Below, piece after piece: positions 45,170 through 57,615 of a DNA stretch of 64,000 nucleotides. Made by a program: the position numbers and the translations under genes. The notes under the pieces were generated by a model. It was not told where the DNA came from and made no database searches. It was given only the letters and a program-made list of their open reading frames with translations. Every line of letters begins with the position of its first letter. The stretch's first letter is position 1. Source of the stretch: Vicia villosa (lineage: Eukaryota > Streptophyta > Magnoliopsida > Fabales > Fabaceae); the NCBI RefSeq assembly GCF_029867415.1, contig NC_081183.1, positions 55,564,336 through 55,628,335 on the forward strand, written 5' to 3'.

Positions 45170-45848
45170 TCAATTCTTTGGAGTTTGTTTGATGTTGTCC
45201 TTTTCCACAAAATGTGCAATTACATCTGTTAAATTTAAGAAAAAAATTACATATAAATTGAGCCAAATAAATTATAAAATTTGTTTTTGTAAATTCATAA
45301 ATAACTGTGAATGTAAATATAAAATAAATAACATAATATATATACCAAGTAATTTATCACCCTTTGTAGTTGAGAGGATATATGAAAAAGCAACAAAATC
45401 ATAATGATTTGTTGGAATTTCATTCGCAACTATGTCACTGCACTTTGTAGCTCCCATAAAGTTCAATTTGAACTTTTGTGTTGCTGGTTTGAATTTCATT
45501 TCTGGCAACTAAGACAGTTTCAATTATATAAGTAGAACCTTCCTTTAAGGATTCTTGAATCTATGTGATAAGTCTTTTCTTCACTGTAGCCTGAATCTTT
45601 CCGTACTACAATGAAAAAAGATGAAAATACAAATTCAAAATCAATATAGATTGTAAATATTTTATGAAATTAAAAATGTAAAGTATTTATACCTTTTCGT
45701 CAAGTAGAATCATCTCCAAACTGTCTGGTGATCCAGATGGATTTTTGAATTCAGGTTGAGTCCACATACGAATGATTCGAACCTTCAAATTCTAGTCAAT
45801 CTTTCCAGCGTGAATGTTATCGATGAAAGTAATTATAGGAAGTGCCAT
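45170..45848 (-). pseudogene. RPA-like mini-gene, copy 6 (stop and frameshift)
   Basis: Exons 45693-45848, 45346-45605 and 45170-45225. Exon 1 has a 3-nt in-frame insertion and a TAG at the conserved Trp of KIDWNL. Exon 2 has the same 5-nt loss as copy 3, pointing to shared ancestry or conversion. Confidence 0.7.
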
Positions 45849-46433
45849 TGAATAAACTATGGAAAAGAAAGCTGAATATTGGAGAGATGGATTTATACCA
45901 ATTTGATGGCGGAGAACTGAATTAATACCAATTTGATGGAGGAGTTACGCATCAATAAAATGAGATTGTGATTTGGAACATGGGTTTATGATTTATAAAT
46001 AACGTGGGTTTAGAATTTGGATGTGGGGTTTTGAAACCGTTTCAAAGAATGTGGGTTTGTGATTTAGAAAATAAGAATGTATGGTTAGTTGACCTGGTAA
46101 TGAAACATGGGTTTGAATTAATATGTTGGCGAAATAAGTAGTTTTTTTAGGATTTATTTTATTCAATATATTTAATATTTAATAATAATTAGTGTGTTAG
46201 ATCGGGTTAAATCAACAAAAAAGTAGGAAACAATGAAAGTAGTTTTTTAAGGGTTTATTTCATTTAATATATTTAATAAATTAATAATTAGTAATGAAAC
46301 GTGAGGGGAATAAAATTAGTTTGAGAAAATAATATATACCATAAATTAAATTATGTAATTTAATATAATGATAAGCTATTATTAAATCTTACTCTAAATC
46401 CTCAAGAACAATGTTAATCAGCTTTTAGGTTTT

Positions 46434-47114
46434 TCAATTCTTTGGAGTTTGTTTGATGTTGTCCTTTTCCACAAAATGTGCAATTACATCTTTTAAATTT
46501 AAGAAAAAATTACATATAAATTGAGCCAAATAAATTATAAAATTTGTTTTTGTAAATTCATAAATATATGTGAATGTAAATATAAAATAATAAAACATAA
46601 TATTTATACCAAGTAATTTATCACCCTTTGTAGCTGAGAGGATATATGAAAAAGCAACAAAATCAAAATGATTTGTTGGAATTTAATTCACAACTATGTT
46701 ACTGCACTTTGTAGCTCCCATAAAATTCAATTTGAACTTGTGTGTTGCTGGTTTGAATTTCATTTCATTTCTGGCAACTAAGACAGTTTCAATTATATAA
46801 GTAGAACCTTCCTTTAAGGATTCTTGAATCTTTGTGATAAGTCTTTTCTTCACTGTAGCCTGAATCTTTCCATACCACGATGAAAAAAGATGAAAATACA
46901 AATACAAAATTAATATAGATTGTAAATATTTTATGAAATTAAAAATGTAAAGTATTTATACCTTTTCGTCGAGTAGAATCATCTCCAAACTGTCTGGTCC
47001 AGATGGATTTTTGAATTCAGGTTGAGTCCACATACGAATGATTCGAACCTTCAAATTCCAGTCAATCTTTCCAGCGTGAATGTTATCAATGAAAGTAATT
47101 TTAGGAAGTGCCAT
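46434..47114 (-). pseudogene. RPA-like mini-gene, copy 7 (acceptor lost, stop)
   Basis: Exons 46962-47114, 46610-46874 and 46434-46489. The first intron's AG acceptor reads GG, and a TAA replaces the Glu codon in VVNEIP of exon 2, as in copy 4. Confidence 0.7.
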
Positions 47115-47699
47115 TGAAGAAACTATGGAAAAGAAAGCTGAATATTGGAGAGATGAATTTATACCAATTTGGTTGCGGAGAACTGAATTTATACCAATTT
47201 GGTGGAGGAGTTACGCATGAATAAAATGAGATTGTGATTTGGAACACGGGTTTATGATTTATAAAAAACGTGGGTTTAGAATTCGGATGGGGGGTTTTGA
47301 AACCGTATCAAAGAAGGTGGGTTTGTGATTTAGAAAATAAGAATGTATGGTTAGTTGACCGGGTAATGAAACATGGGTTTGAATTAATATGTTGGTGAAA
47401 TAAGTAGTTTTTTTAGGATTTATTTTATTCAATATATTCAATATTTAATAACAATTAGTGTATTTAATCGGGTTAAATCAACTAAAAAGTAGGAAACAAT
47501 GAAAGTAGTTTGTTTAGGGTTTATGTCATTTAATATATTTAATAAATTAATAATTAGTAATGAAACGTGGGGGGAATGAAATTAGATTGAGAGAATTATG
47601 TATACCATAAATTAAGTTATGTAATTTAATATAATGATAAGCTATTATTAAATCTTACTCGAAATCCTCATGAGCAATGTTAATCAGCTTGTAGGTTTT

Positions 47700-48383
47700 T
47701 CAATTCTTTGGAATTTGTGTTATGTTGTCCTTTTCCACAAAATGTGCAATTACATCTGTTAAATTTAAGAAAATAATTACATATAAATTGAGCCAAATAA
47801 ATTATAAAATTTGTTTTTGTAAATTCATAAATAAATGTGAATGTAAATATAAAATAATATAACATAATATATATACCAAGTAATTTATCACCCTTTGTAG
47901 TTGAGAGGATATATGAAAAAGCAACAAAATCAAAATGATTTGTTAGAATTTCATTCGCAACTATGTTACTGCTCTTTGTAGCTCACATAAAGTTCAATTC
48001 GAACTTGTGTGTTTTTGGTTTGAATTTCATATCATTTCGGGCAACTAAGACAGTTTCAATTAAATAAGTAGAACCTTCCTTTAAGGATTCTTGAATCTGT
48101 GTGATAAGTCTTTTCTTCACTGTAGCCTGAATCTTTCCATACTACAATGAAAAAAAGATGAAAATACAAATACAAAATCAATATAGATTGCAAATATTAT
48201 TATGAAATTAAAAATTAAAAATATTTATACCTTTTCGTCAAGTAGAATCATCTCCAAACTGTTTGGTCCAGATGGATTTTTGAATTCAGGTTGAGTCCAC
48301 ATACGAATGAATCGAACCTTCAAATTCCAGTCAATCTTTCCAGCGTGAATGTTATCAATGAAAGTAATTTTAGGAAGTGCCAT
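47700..48383 (-). pseudogene. RPA-like mini-gene, copy 8 (stop in exon 2)
   Basis: Exons 48231-48383, 47877-48141 and 47700-47755. A TGA replaces Gly in the NFMGATK motif. Otherwise very like copy 9. Confidence 0.7.
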
Positions 48384-48968
48384 TGAAGAAACTATGGAAA
48401 AGAAAGCTGAATATTGGAGAGATGAATTTATACCAATTTGGTGGCGGAGAACTGAATTTATACCAATTTGGTGGAGGAGTTACGCATGAATAAAATGAGA
48501 TTGTGATTTGTAACATGGGTTTATGATTTATAAAAAACGTGGGTTTAGAATTTGGATGTGGGGTTTTGAAACCGTATCAAAGAAGGTGGGTTTGTGATTT
48601 AGAAAATAAGAATGTATGGTTAGTTGACCGGGTAATGAAACATGGGTTTGAATTAATATGTTGGTGAAATAAGTAGTTTTTTTATGATTTATTTTATTCA
48701 ATATATTTAATATTTAATAACAATTAGTGTGTTTAATCGGGTTAAATCAACTAAAAAGTAGGAAACAATGAAAGTAGTTTTTTTAGGGTTCATGTCATTT
48801 AATATATTTAATAAATTAATAATTAGTAATGAAACGTGGGGGGAATGAAATTAGATTGAGAGAATTATGTATACCATAAATTAAGTTATGTAATTTAATA
48901 TAATGATAAGCTATTATTAAATCTTACTCGAAATCCTCATGAACAATGTTAATCAGCTTGTAGGTTTT

Positions 48969-49654
48969 TCAATTCTTTGGAATTTGTGTTATGTTGTCCT
49001 TTTCCACAAAATGTGCAATTACATCTGTTAAATTTAAGAAAATAATTACATATAAATTGAGCCAAATAAATTATAAAATTTGTTTTTGTAAATTCATAAA
49101 TAAATGTGAATGTAAATATAAAATAATATAACATAATATATATATACCAAGTAATTTATCACCCTTTGTAGTTGAGAGGATATATGAAAAAGCAACAAAA
49201 TCAAAATGATTTGTTAGAATTTCATTCGCAACTATGTTACTGCTCTTTGTAGCTCCCATAAAGTTCAATTTGAACTTGTGTGTTTTTGGTTTGAATTTCA
49301 TATCATTTCGGGCAACTAAGACAGTTTCTATTAAATAAGTAGAACCTTCCTTTAAGGATTCTTGAATCTGTGTGATAAGTCTTTTCTTCACTGTAGCCTG
49401 AATCTTTCCATACTACAATGAAAAAAAGATGAAAATACAAATACAAAATCAATATAGATTGCAAATATTATTATGAAATTAAAAATTAAAAATATTTATA
49501 CCTTTTCGTCAAGTAGAATCATCTCCAAACTGTTTGGTCCCGATGGATTTTTGAATTCAGGTTGAGTCCACATACGAATGAATCGAACCTTCAAATTCCA
49601 GTCAATCTTTCCAGCGTGAATGTTATCAATGAAAGTAATTTTAGGAAGTGCCAT
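48969..49654 (-). CDS. RPA-like mini-gene, copy 9 (intact spliced model)
   Basis: Exons 49502-49654, 49148-49412 and 48969-49024 (153 + 265 + 56 nt), all open, GT-AG at both introns. The predicted 157-aa protein keeps the same OB-fold landmarks as copy 5 with substitutions (MALPKITFIDN, VRFIRMW, LVARNDMKFKPKTHKFKL, GATKSSNIVANEILTN, and exon 3 DVIAHFVEKDNITQIPKN). Two upstream TATA-like boxes are present; the one nearer the ATG reads TGTAAATTC where the others have TATAAATTC. Its nearest relative is copy 8, next to it. RPA-like single-stranded-DNA binding in the nucleus is the family expectation, not something shown here. Confidence 0.62.
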
Positions 49655-50239
49655 TGAAGAAACTATGGAAAAGAAAGCTGAATATTGGAGAGATGAATTT
49701 ACACCAATTTGGTGGCTGAGAACTGAATTTATACCAATTTGGTGGAGGAGTTACGCATGAATAAAATGAGATTGTGATTTGTAACATGGGTTTATGATTT
49801 ATAAAAAACGTGGGTGTAGAATTTGGATGTGGGGTTTTGAAACCGTATCAAAGAAGGTGGGTTTGTGATTTAGAAAATAAGAATGTATGGTTAGTTGACC
49901 GGGTAATGAAACATGGGTTTGAATTAATATGTTGGTGAAATAAGTAGTTTTTTTAGGATTTATTTTATTCAATATATATAATATTTAATAATAATTAGTG
50001 TGTTTAATCGGGTTAAATCAACTAAAAAGTAGGAAACAATGAAAGTAGTTTTTTTAGGGTTTATGTCATTTAATATATTTAATAAATTAATAATTAGTAA
50101 TGAAACGTGGGGGGAATGAAATTAGATTGAGAAAATTATGTATACCATAAATTAAGTTATGTAATTTAATATAATGATAAGCTATTATTAAATCTTACTC
50201 GAAATCCTCAAGAACAATGTTAATCAGCTTGTAGGTTTT

Positions 50240-50841
50240 TCAATTCTTTGGAATTTGTGTTATGTTGTCCTTTTCCACAAAATGTGTAATTACATCTGTT
50301 AAATTTAAGAAAATAATTACATATAAATTGAGCCAAATAAATTATAAAATTTGTTTTTGTAAATTCATAAATAAATGTGAATGTAAATATAAAATAATAT
50401 AACATAATATATATACCAAGTAATTTATCACCCTTTGTAGTTGAGAGGATATATGAAAAAGCAACAAAATCAAAATGATTTGTTGGAATTTCATTCGCAA
50501 CTATGTTTCTGCACTTTGTAGCTCCCATAAAGTTCAATTTGAACTTGTGTGTTTTTGGTTTGAATTTCATTTCATTTCGGGCAACTAAGACAGTTTCAAT
50601 TAAATAAGTAGAACCTTCCTTTAAGGATTCTTGAAACTGTGTGATAAGTCTTTTCTTCACTGTAGCCTGAATCTTTCCATACTACAATGAAAAAAAAAAG
50701 AGATGAAAATACAAAAAAAAATCAATATAGATTGTAAATATTATTTTGAAATTAAAAATGTAAAATATTTATACCTTTTCGTCAAGTAGAATCATCTCCT
50801 AATTGTTTGTTTCAGATGGATTTTTGAATTCAGGTGTAGTC
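50240..50841 (-). pseudogene. RPA-like mini-gene, copy 10, cut by the E4 LTR
   Basis: Exons 2 (50417-50681) and 3 (50240-50295) are open. Exon 1 starts at 50775 but is broken off at 50841 by the retrotransposon, removing the ATG and the upstream TATA region. The junction sequence aggtgtagtc is slightly altered from the monomer's aggttgagtc. Confidence 0.7.
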
Positions 50842-51973
50842 TGAAGGATAGAAAAACACTTAGAAAGGGGGGGTTTGAATAAGTGTAGCTTTAAAACTTG
50901 TAAGATAAAAACAATTTGCACAATGATTTTTATCCTGGTTCGTTGTTAACTAAACTACTCCAGTCCACCCCTTTGGAGTGATTCACCTCACCTGAGGATT
51001 TAATCCACTAATCACACCAGATTACAATGGTTTTCCACTTAGACAACTTCTAAGTCTTCTAGAGTATACTGATCACAACCTGATCACTCTAGGAACAATC
51101 TCCTTAGACACCCTCTAAGACTTTCTAGAGTATACTGATCAACAACCTGATCACTCTAGTTCTTACAACTTAATGTAAACAAATTCTTTTAAGAGTTATA
51201 ATGCTTCTAATAAAGTTATTATCACAACTGTGATTTTCTCTTAAGTTTAAGCTTAATCTCACTAAAGTATTACAACAGCAATGTAGTGAGGTTGATGATG
51301 AAGTTTGAGAGCTTTTTGAATTTGACAGCGTTTCTGTATATTTGCGCAAGTGTTGTATTCAGCTTCTCATCAGAACTTCAATATATAGGCGTTTGAGAAG
51401 ATGACCGTTCGGGGCATTTAATGCTTTGCGTAATTTATACAGCATTGCATTTAATGTTTCACTCTTTTGTCAACTACCACGAGCCTTGCTTTCGCTGTGT
51501 CTACTGACGTTGCCTTTAATAGCTTCTAACGTTCCTTTTGTCAGTCAGCGTAGCCTGCCAGCTAGTACTTGCTTCTGATCTGATGTTTGTGTGGACAACG
51601 TTTGAATATCATCAGAGTCAAACAACTTGGTGCAGAGCATCTTCTTGTCTTCTGACCTTGAAGTGCTTCTGAGCGTGATACCATGAGAACTTCAGGTCTT
51701 CTGCTTCTGATCTCAAGTTCTTCTGATGCTTCCATAGCCCCATGTTCTGATTCTGCTTGACCATCTTCTGATGTCTTGCCAGACCATGTTCTGATGATGC
51801 ATGCTGAATCTTCTGAGTCAGTGCTTCTTGCGCTGATTTTGTGCATACTCTTTATATAATTCCTGAAATGGAAATTGCATAGTATTATAGTACCACATTA
51901 TCTCATACAAAATTCATATACATTGTTATCATCAAAACTAAGAATATTGATCATAATAAATCTTGTTCTAACA
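50842..51973 (-). repeat. E4 3' LTR
   Basis: Plus-strand ends TGAAGGATAG and GTTCTAACA, 1132 bp. Only two of the ~64-bp internal repeats are clear (about 51055-51165), against three in the other LTRs. Confidence 0.88.
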
Positions 51974-52998
51974 ATCTCCCCCTTTTTTATGATGACAAAA
52001 ACATACATAAATGATATGAATTTGCGATCAGAATATCAGACGGCTAAAGACAATTACACAGCTATAGCATAAGCATATAGACATTGTGTGTGAATGTGTC
52101 TCCCCCTGAGATTAATAATCTCCCCCTGAGATAAATAATCTCCCCCTGAAATAAATACTGGAAGAAATTTATAAATAAAGGACTTCCCTGAGTATTTTCC
52201 ATTTCAGTTGAGACGATCACATATGCTTAGATCTTCAGAACATTCATAGCTTATGATTCTTGCTTCCATAGGACAGCTTCAGAGCTTGAATTTCTTCTTG
52301 AATCATTGCATGCTAGATTGTATCAGAACATTGTTGAATGTACCAGAGCATCATCAAAGCATCTCTACATCCTGAAATGTTACAGAACAAACTAAATGAC
52401 AAAAGTCAAAGCATGAATGAGTCAGAACATAAAATATGTATCAGAACATATAATTATGTATCAGAGCAAACAATAATGTTTCAGATCATATTTTAGAACT
52501 AAAAACATGCATCAGAACATATAAGGAATAAGAATGAGTTAGAGCATATTCTATCATCAGAATATCAGAACATTCTTCCTTCTTGCTTCTGATCTTGAAG
52601 CTTTACAGCACTCAGCTTGCTTCAGTTTCCATGAGCTTGATTCCATACAGAATTGCTTTTCCTCATGTCTTTGCTTCTCATGTTGAGCTTTTAAGAAGAT
52701 CTTCACTCCCTGCAAAACACTCAAAGACACAGAACTTGCAAATTCTTGTTAGAAATTTAGAGACTTTCTCCCAGCAACTGATAATATAAATCAGATCATT
52801 TATCACATTTTCTCCCCCTTTTTGTCATAACATCAAAAAACACAAAAGATTCAGATGAAAAAACAAACAATATGAGAGAAGAAAAGATAATTTTCATTGA
52901 TAGGCAAAGGAGAATTATCACAAAATACAAGGAGGATGCATAGAAGACAGATGCAAGAAACAAAGAAAAACAACTAAGACTCAAAGACTAAGATGACC
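51974..52998 (-). other. E4 3' untranslated region with PPT
   Basis: The minus strand has the PPT AAAAAAGGGGGAGAT against the LTR, three extra PPT-like gggggaga tracts at about 52099-52150, a single ~70-bp unit near 52225-52290, and a g-rich tract near 52811. No ORF. Confidence 0.72.
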
Positions 52999-53997
52999 CT
53001 AGCTTAGACATAATCTTGGCCAGCATGTCATGAATCCCATTGTGATCTCAGTCTGCCTCTCCATGAAAGTGCGGAACTCAGGATTGATCGTGCCTTGCTC
53101 GTCCATGCGAGAAGCTAGCTCAGCCTGATTCTTCTGAATAACCTCTAGAGTCTTTGCCAGAAGAGAGGATTCACCAGAAGAAGCTTCACAACTTATGTCC
53201 AGAGGGACAGCATTTTGAACCGCAGCTTCCATTGTCAGATCATCATTATGATTTTCCTCAACAGGAATAGTCTCAGCAGGATGATCTTCAGCATCAGCTT
53301 CTTCCATAGAAGCATCTCCATCATATTCTGCAGCAGGCAGATCAGAATCTCCATTCTCAAGAGCCTGAAGAATGGCAGCAAGATTCCTTGGGGCAGAAGG
53401 ACCTTCAACTTCTGGAGGATCAGTAACTTCTGGGATGACTATATCAGAGTCTTCCTCAAAAGGATTCTCCCTCAGAAAGTCAAACAGAGATTTGAAGTCT
53501 CCAATCAAAACTGGATACTTAGGTCTCCAGACCACAATCTCCCTGCAAGGATTATCCAGCAGCTCATCAACAAACATCTTCTCCTCAAGAACTCTCCTGT
53601 TTAAGATGGGATGATAATAGACACCATTATCAACCTCAAGAAGATATCCAGCATAACCAGGAGCAACAGCCACTAGTCTCTTCTGAACAGCCATAGCTCC
53701 AACTTGAAAATCCTGGCGAAAGCTTCTCTAGAGATTTATGGTTGAAACATCATCAAGATCATTGAAGAAGGCATCCTTCAAGAGATCCAGCCTACTGATA
53801 ACTTCATTTCTGAACAGCTCCAGGTAGATATGAGGTTCAGGTTCAGGAGGGTTGAAGGTGAATTTGTAGTCAGGGTAGAGAAGGCAGTATGGGTTGGATT
53901 TTCTGATAGGAAGGAGATGGGATATAGAAGGTGGAGGTGTTGTGGTTGAAGAAGATAGAATATCTGTGGGGATGATTGAAGAGGATGGTATGTCTGT
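52999..53997 (-). pseudogene. E4 third ORF (long form), C-terminal part
   Basis: The main open frame (53694-52999) reads AVQKRLVAVAPGYAGYLLEV, CREIVVWRPKYPVLIGDFKSL, PPEVEGPSAPRNLAAILQAL, an acidic Ala/Glu stretch, LAKTLEVIQKNQAELASRMD and FRTFMERQTEI. Its last residues (MTCWPRLCLS) are out of register with the family's LAKILSKLG ending, so there is a late frameshift. Upstream, the frame continues with a stop near 53728 into a Ser/Pro/Thr-rich stretch (TDIPSSSI, PTDILSSS) up to the solo LTR at 53998, and resumes at 57621. It is clearly homologous to E1's ORF3 at 36143-36821. Function unknown. Confidence 0.75.
53993..53997. repeat. Target-site duplication of the solo LTR, left (TCTGT)
   Basis: TCTGT here and TTTGT at 57616-57620 on the other side; one mismatch, consistent with a 5-bp duplication plus a point mutation. 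Confidence 0.55.
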
Positions 53998-56900
53998 TGT
54001 AATACGGTGAACTGACTTTTATATTGAAATGTTGCGGATAGCAAGAGTCGCCACCGACTTTTATTTTATCCAAACAAATTCAGAAAGGCTAAAAGAAACA
54101 GAAAAAAACCTTTTAAAGAAATCTAAGTTCGGGGGGTAATTTATGCAAAGGGAAGGTGTAAGGCACCCTTTGCATCCATGGTTTTCCATGGGCTCTTAAT
54201 TGCTTTGCTTGCTCGTTTTCAGAAAATGTAGATGAAAGAGGAAAAAATGGACTTTAGCTCGTAAAATGAGCGTAGCCAGTTTTTGAAGAATTTTGAGAAA
54301 GAATATAGAAAATAGAGCATGGCAAGGCAATTAGGGGCAAATACCCTAAACTCAGATGATAGGTCTCTTTTTAGCCTTTCAGAATGAAAGGGTCAATCCT
54401 TGCCATAAGAGGGCAGGAAGCCTTTCGTTTGGAGGTAGAAGGGTCATCGAATTATCATTCGCTCAAAGATTGACCCATGCCATAAAGAGGCAGGTAGTCT
54501 AAGAGGAAGGATCAGAATAGCCTTTCGTAGGCAACCAGAAGATACCTCAGCCTTTTTCGTAGGCAACTTTCGAGGGTCGAGGTCATGTTAGTGTACCGAA
54601 GGCGGCATCATTAGGGACCATGACCTTTAATCGAGGCAACATGGCTGAGGTATCCTCGTATTCGAGGGACTGGCTATTCTGCAAAAAATACAAGGCAACA
54701 GGCAACAAGGCAACAGAGAGGGTTACCCAAAAGTGTGCGTGTGTGAACCAATCATGTAATTCAATTCGAAATATATTATCTTGTAATTAAATGGCTCTAA
54801 TTTAGTTCAAGATTGCACTCCCTAAATTACTAACCACGCAATTTAAACAATATAATCAACAAATACGGGGGAGGGAAATTGTAACCAGCGGATCCCTTAA
54901 TAGGGTTTGACATAAGTAATAATAAAGCATAAAATATTAAGGTTAGGGTTTAGGGTTACCAATACTCGTAGCCTTGGCGGTCAACAAACCCTGAAAATTG
55001 AAAAGGAAAGAATAAACAGAAGAGAGTGAGTGTATTATTTGTTCAGAGGCAACTATGGTTAATCCTAAAAATAGACATAATAATACAAAAAAAGGGTAAA
55101 AGAAACTTAGCTTCGATTGATGAAGGTTGAGAATTGGAGGTAGCTTGAAGCATTGACTCTGACCATCTGATAATTGAATAGAGAAATAAGAGGAAGTGAG
55201 TGTAGAGGGATTTCATTGACAGGGGAAATCAAACCCTAATTAAAACAAAATAATAGGCGAAAAATATTAAATAAGAAGAAATTAGAACTTAGCTTCGTTC
55301 TTTTGACGTGGCGCGTAGTCGGAAGGTGTTTGAAAAGACAATCCTGAAAAGGCACAGAAAAGAAATATTCAGTGTAGGGCCTGATATTCGTGAACCCTGA
55401 TTAGGGTACGAATTTAAATAAGCGAATCACAAACGATTTGATTAATTATTGGTCTCGCGACCTAATTAATTAAATCGGGATAGAAAAAATTAAAATCGAG
55501 TGCGGAAATATTCTTCATGAATTTTTATGAATTTGTTATGAATTAAATAAAATAGTTATGATTTGTTAAGGTTTAAGTAAATAATTAAAAGAAAATATCA
55601 TAAGTAAATATTTATATTTAAATTAAAAGGAAATATAATAAATCAATAATCAATATTATAAAATAGAAAATAAATAGTTATTGTTAATAAGAAAAAGAAA
55701 ATATTTTTAATGATGTATATATTTATCTGATGGTGGAACGCTGAGGGAGCATGGCATCTGCGTGGAGCGTGTTGCACCGGATCTATCTGGTAACCACAAA
55801 AGGACGCGCGCCCTTTTCAGTTTGAATTCGGCCAATCGCGAGATGACACGATGTCATCTTCTCCACATGAACCCTGCAAGTGATCTATTACACCGCTTTT
55901 TCACGATGCGCTGTAAAAGCCCCATTCTCTCAAACCTGAAAAAACAGCGAATACGTGCAAAACAACAAGGAAATATGGCGCACCACCATGGATCGATTCG
56001 TCTTACTCGTGCGAATTCAATGGTGGCAAATATTTGACCTAATTTTGGCTTAAATAGAAAGCCCTAAAATAAAGCTTCGAAACCCTCACATGGCATATTG
56101 TTCAATACGTCGTATAAATGCAATTAATTCTCCAGAAACATTCACAACATCAAGGTAAACACATATATGCAATTGAATCTCATTAATGATGCCTGTATGA
56201 GACAAATCGATGGAAAGAAAAAAATAGCAAACCGTGAGCGAATTGGAACCGATTCTGAACGTTTGGCTTGAGAATGACGATCGAGAAAGCTTCACTATAC
56301 CCCTGGGAATCGTTTGGGAGGCTCACAAAGCTTTGAATTCTCCTTAAACTTCAAATTGATCTTTGAAATTTTTGATTCTTTGAAACTCGAATTAGGGGTT
56401 CTTCCACTGCAAAAATGTGAAAACTTTGTGTCTGGCCTTGCTCACATACTTATAGAGGGTGAATTAGGGTTGATAAATTGAACAAAATCTTGTTGAATCA
56501 AAATATTGCACTTTAGAGAAATTTGATTTTTTCAATCTTTCTAAAATTATCCAATTTGCTTTAATCACACCAATCTTGCTTGCCACGAATTTGTACTGAA
56601 TATGTGGATTAAATGGAGATTGGAATTGAGTCCCACATATTTTTAAATCAAATATTTGATTTTGTTTCAAATTATTTGATTTTAATTCCTTTTAAATTGA
56701 ATAAAAAATCAAAATAAATTAGATGAATCAAGTAAATTCGTGGGGATTGGTTTCTAGGCTTTGGATGACTTGTAGATCAAGATTGAATCAAAAGATCTTG
56801 GGCCCATTTGCAAAAAATCCAAGTTCTTTCATATTTTTCCCTCCAAAATATCCCAACTTTGACAAGGCTCATCTCTCTTATTTTTTGAGGTATGGAAGTG

Positions 56901-57615
56901 TTCTAAGACTTTTTAGAAACCTTAGAGAGTCCTATAACCAATGTCTTTGGCCTCATATCAATATTATTTTCTATGCTCCTTGTGTGTCCTTTTGAAAAAA
57001 ATGACTTTTTGTTGACTTTTGAAAATGACCTATAATGTTTTAGTCCATATCTCTCAAATGAAGCATTTTTAGACTTGGCATGTGAGATACAAAGTTGTAG
57101 AGAATCAAATTTCCTTCAAAATGAGCTTTGGATGGAAAATTTCTGATGTTCCATGTGAGAGTTATGGCTGGTCAAAGTTCAGTTCACTTTTCCTGTACAA
57201 AACCCTAATTTAGAAACTTCTTGATTTGTTGATTTTTTATCTTTCCTTGATGAACCATGATCAATTATTGATCAAATGGTGAATGATACTTCAATATGAG
57301 GATCTTGACAAAAAATCAGAAGTTTTGACTTTACTTTGACCACAGTTGACTTTTTAGGTCAACTAGTCGACTGTTGACTTTCTGAACAATTGAGTGTCCA
57401 ATTCTTTGAGATGAGCTTTGATATTTGTCATAGAGATAGTGTGAAATGTATTGAGCCATATGAGATGCTTTGGAGCCATTGATTCACTGATTTTTCCTTT
57501 GAATAAGTCAAACCCTAGTTTCAGAGCCTTGTGTAGGAGAATGTGTTTAGGAGCATTGTGTTTTGATTTGAACTTGAATAGGAGAAAATGTATGGGAAAA
57601 TTTTGGGGTATGACA
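53998..57615 (-). mobile_element. Ogre/Tat-like solo LTR (G2), 3.6 kb
   Basis: Plus-strand ends TGTAATACGG and ...GGGGTATGACA, so the minus strand starts TGTCATACCCC. It is flanked by TCTGT/TTTGT and by the two halves of E4's ORF3, which read on in frame across it. A minus-strand TATA box (CTCTATAAGTA) lies near 56450-56460, about 1.2 kb from the minus-strand 5' end. Its first 75 bp equal the LTR start at 63926-64000. Sub-repeats include 'aggcaaca' units (about 54695-54715) and the cataa-gaggcagg phrases near 54400-54500. The small ORFs inside (such as 55762-56037) lack support. A solo LTR forms when the two LTRs of an element recombine. Confidence 0.82.

Larger units (their letters stand above)
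39217..50841 (-). repeat. Tandem array of ~1.27-kb monomers with RPA-like mini-gene
   Basis: The landmark 'tttccatactacaatg' recurs at intervals of 1270, 1265, 1237, 1269, 1261, 1269, 1267, 1271 and 1269 bp, giving ten occurrences and about 9.2 monomers, all in one orientation. The 1237-bp monomer lacks one copy of a ~30-bp duplication carrying a TATA-like box. Each monomer holds a minus-strand three-exon model for one RPA70-like OB-fold plus ~0.6 kb AT-rich spacer rich in 'gtgggttt' phrases. The left end is lost in the gap; the right end is cut by the E4 LTR at 50842 inside exon 1. Monomers at 47.6-50.2 kb are the most alike, suggesting recent local duplication. Confidence 0.92.

Noticed and set aside
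39217..50841. CRISPR-like or rDNA/5S array
   Set aside because: Repeats are 1.27 kb, AT-rich, with intron-like structure and OB-fold coding; no short direct repeats with unique spacers and no rRNA sequence.
39217..50841. Helitron origin of the array
   Set aside because: RPA-like ORFs occur in plant Helitrons, but I see no Rep/helicase sequence and no clear CTRR hairpin end; kept only as a possibility.
55762..56995. Small ORFs in the solo LTR
   Set aside because: No recognisable domain; they lie in LTR sequence flanked by TG/CA ends and a target duplication.
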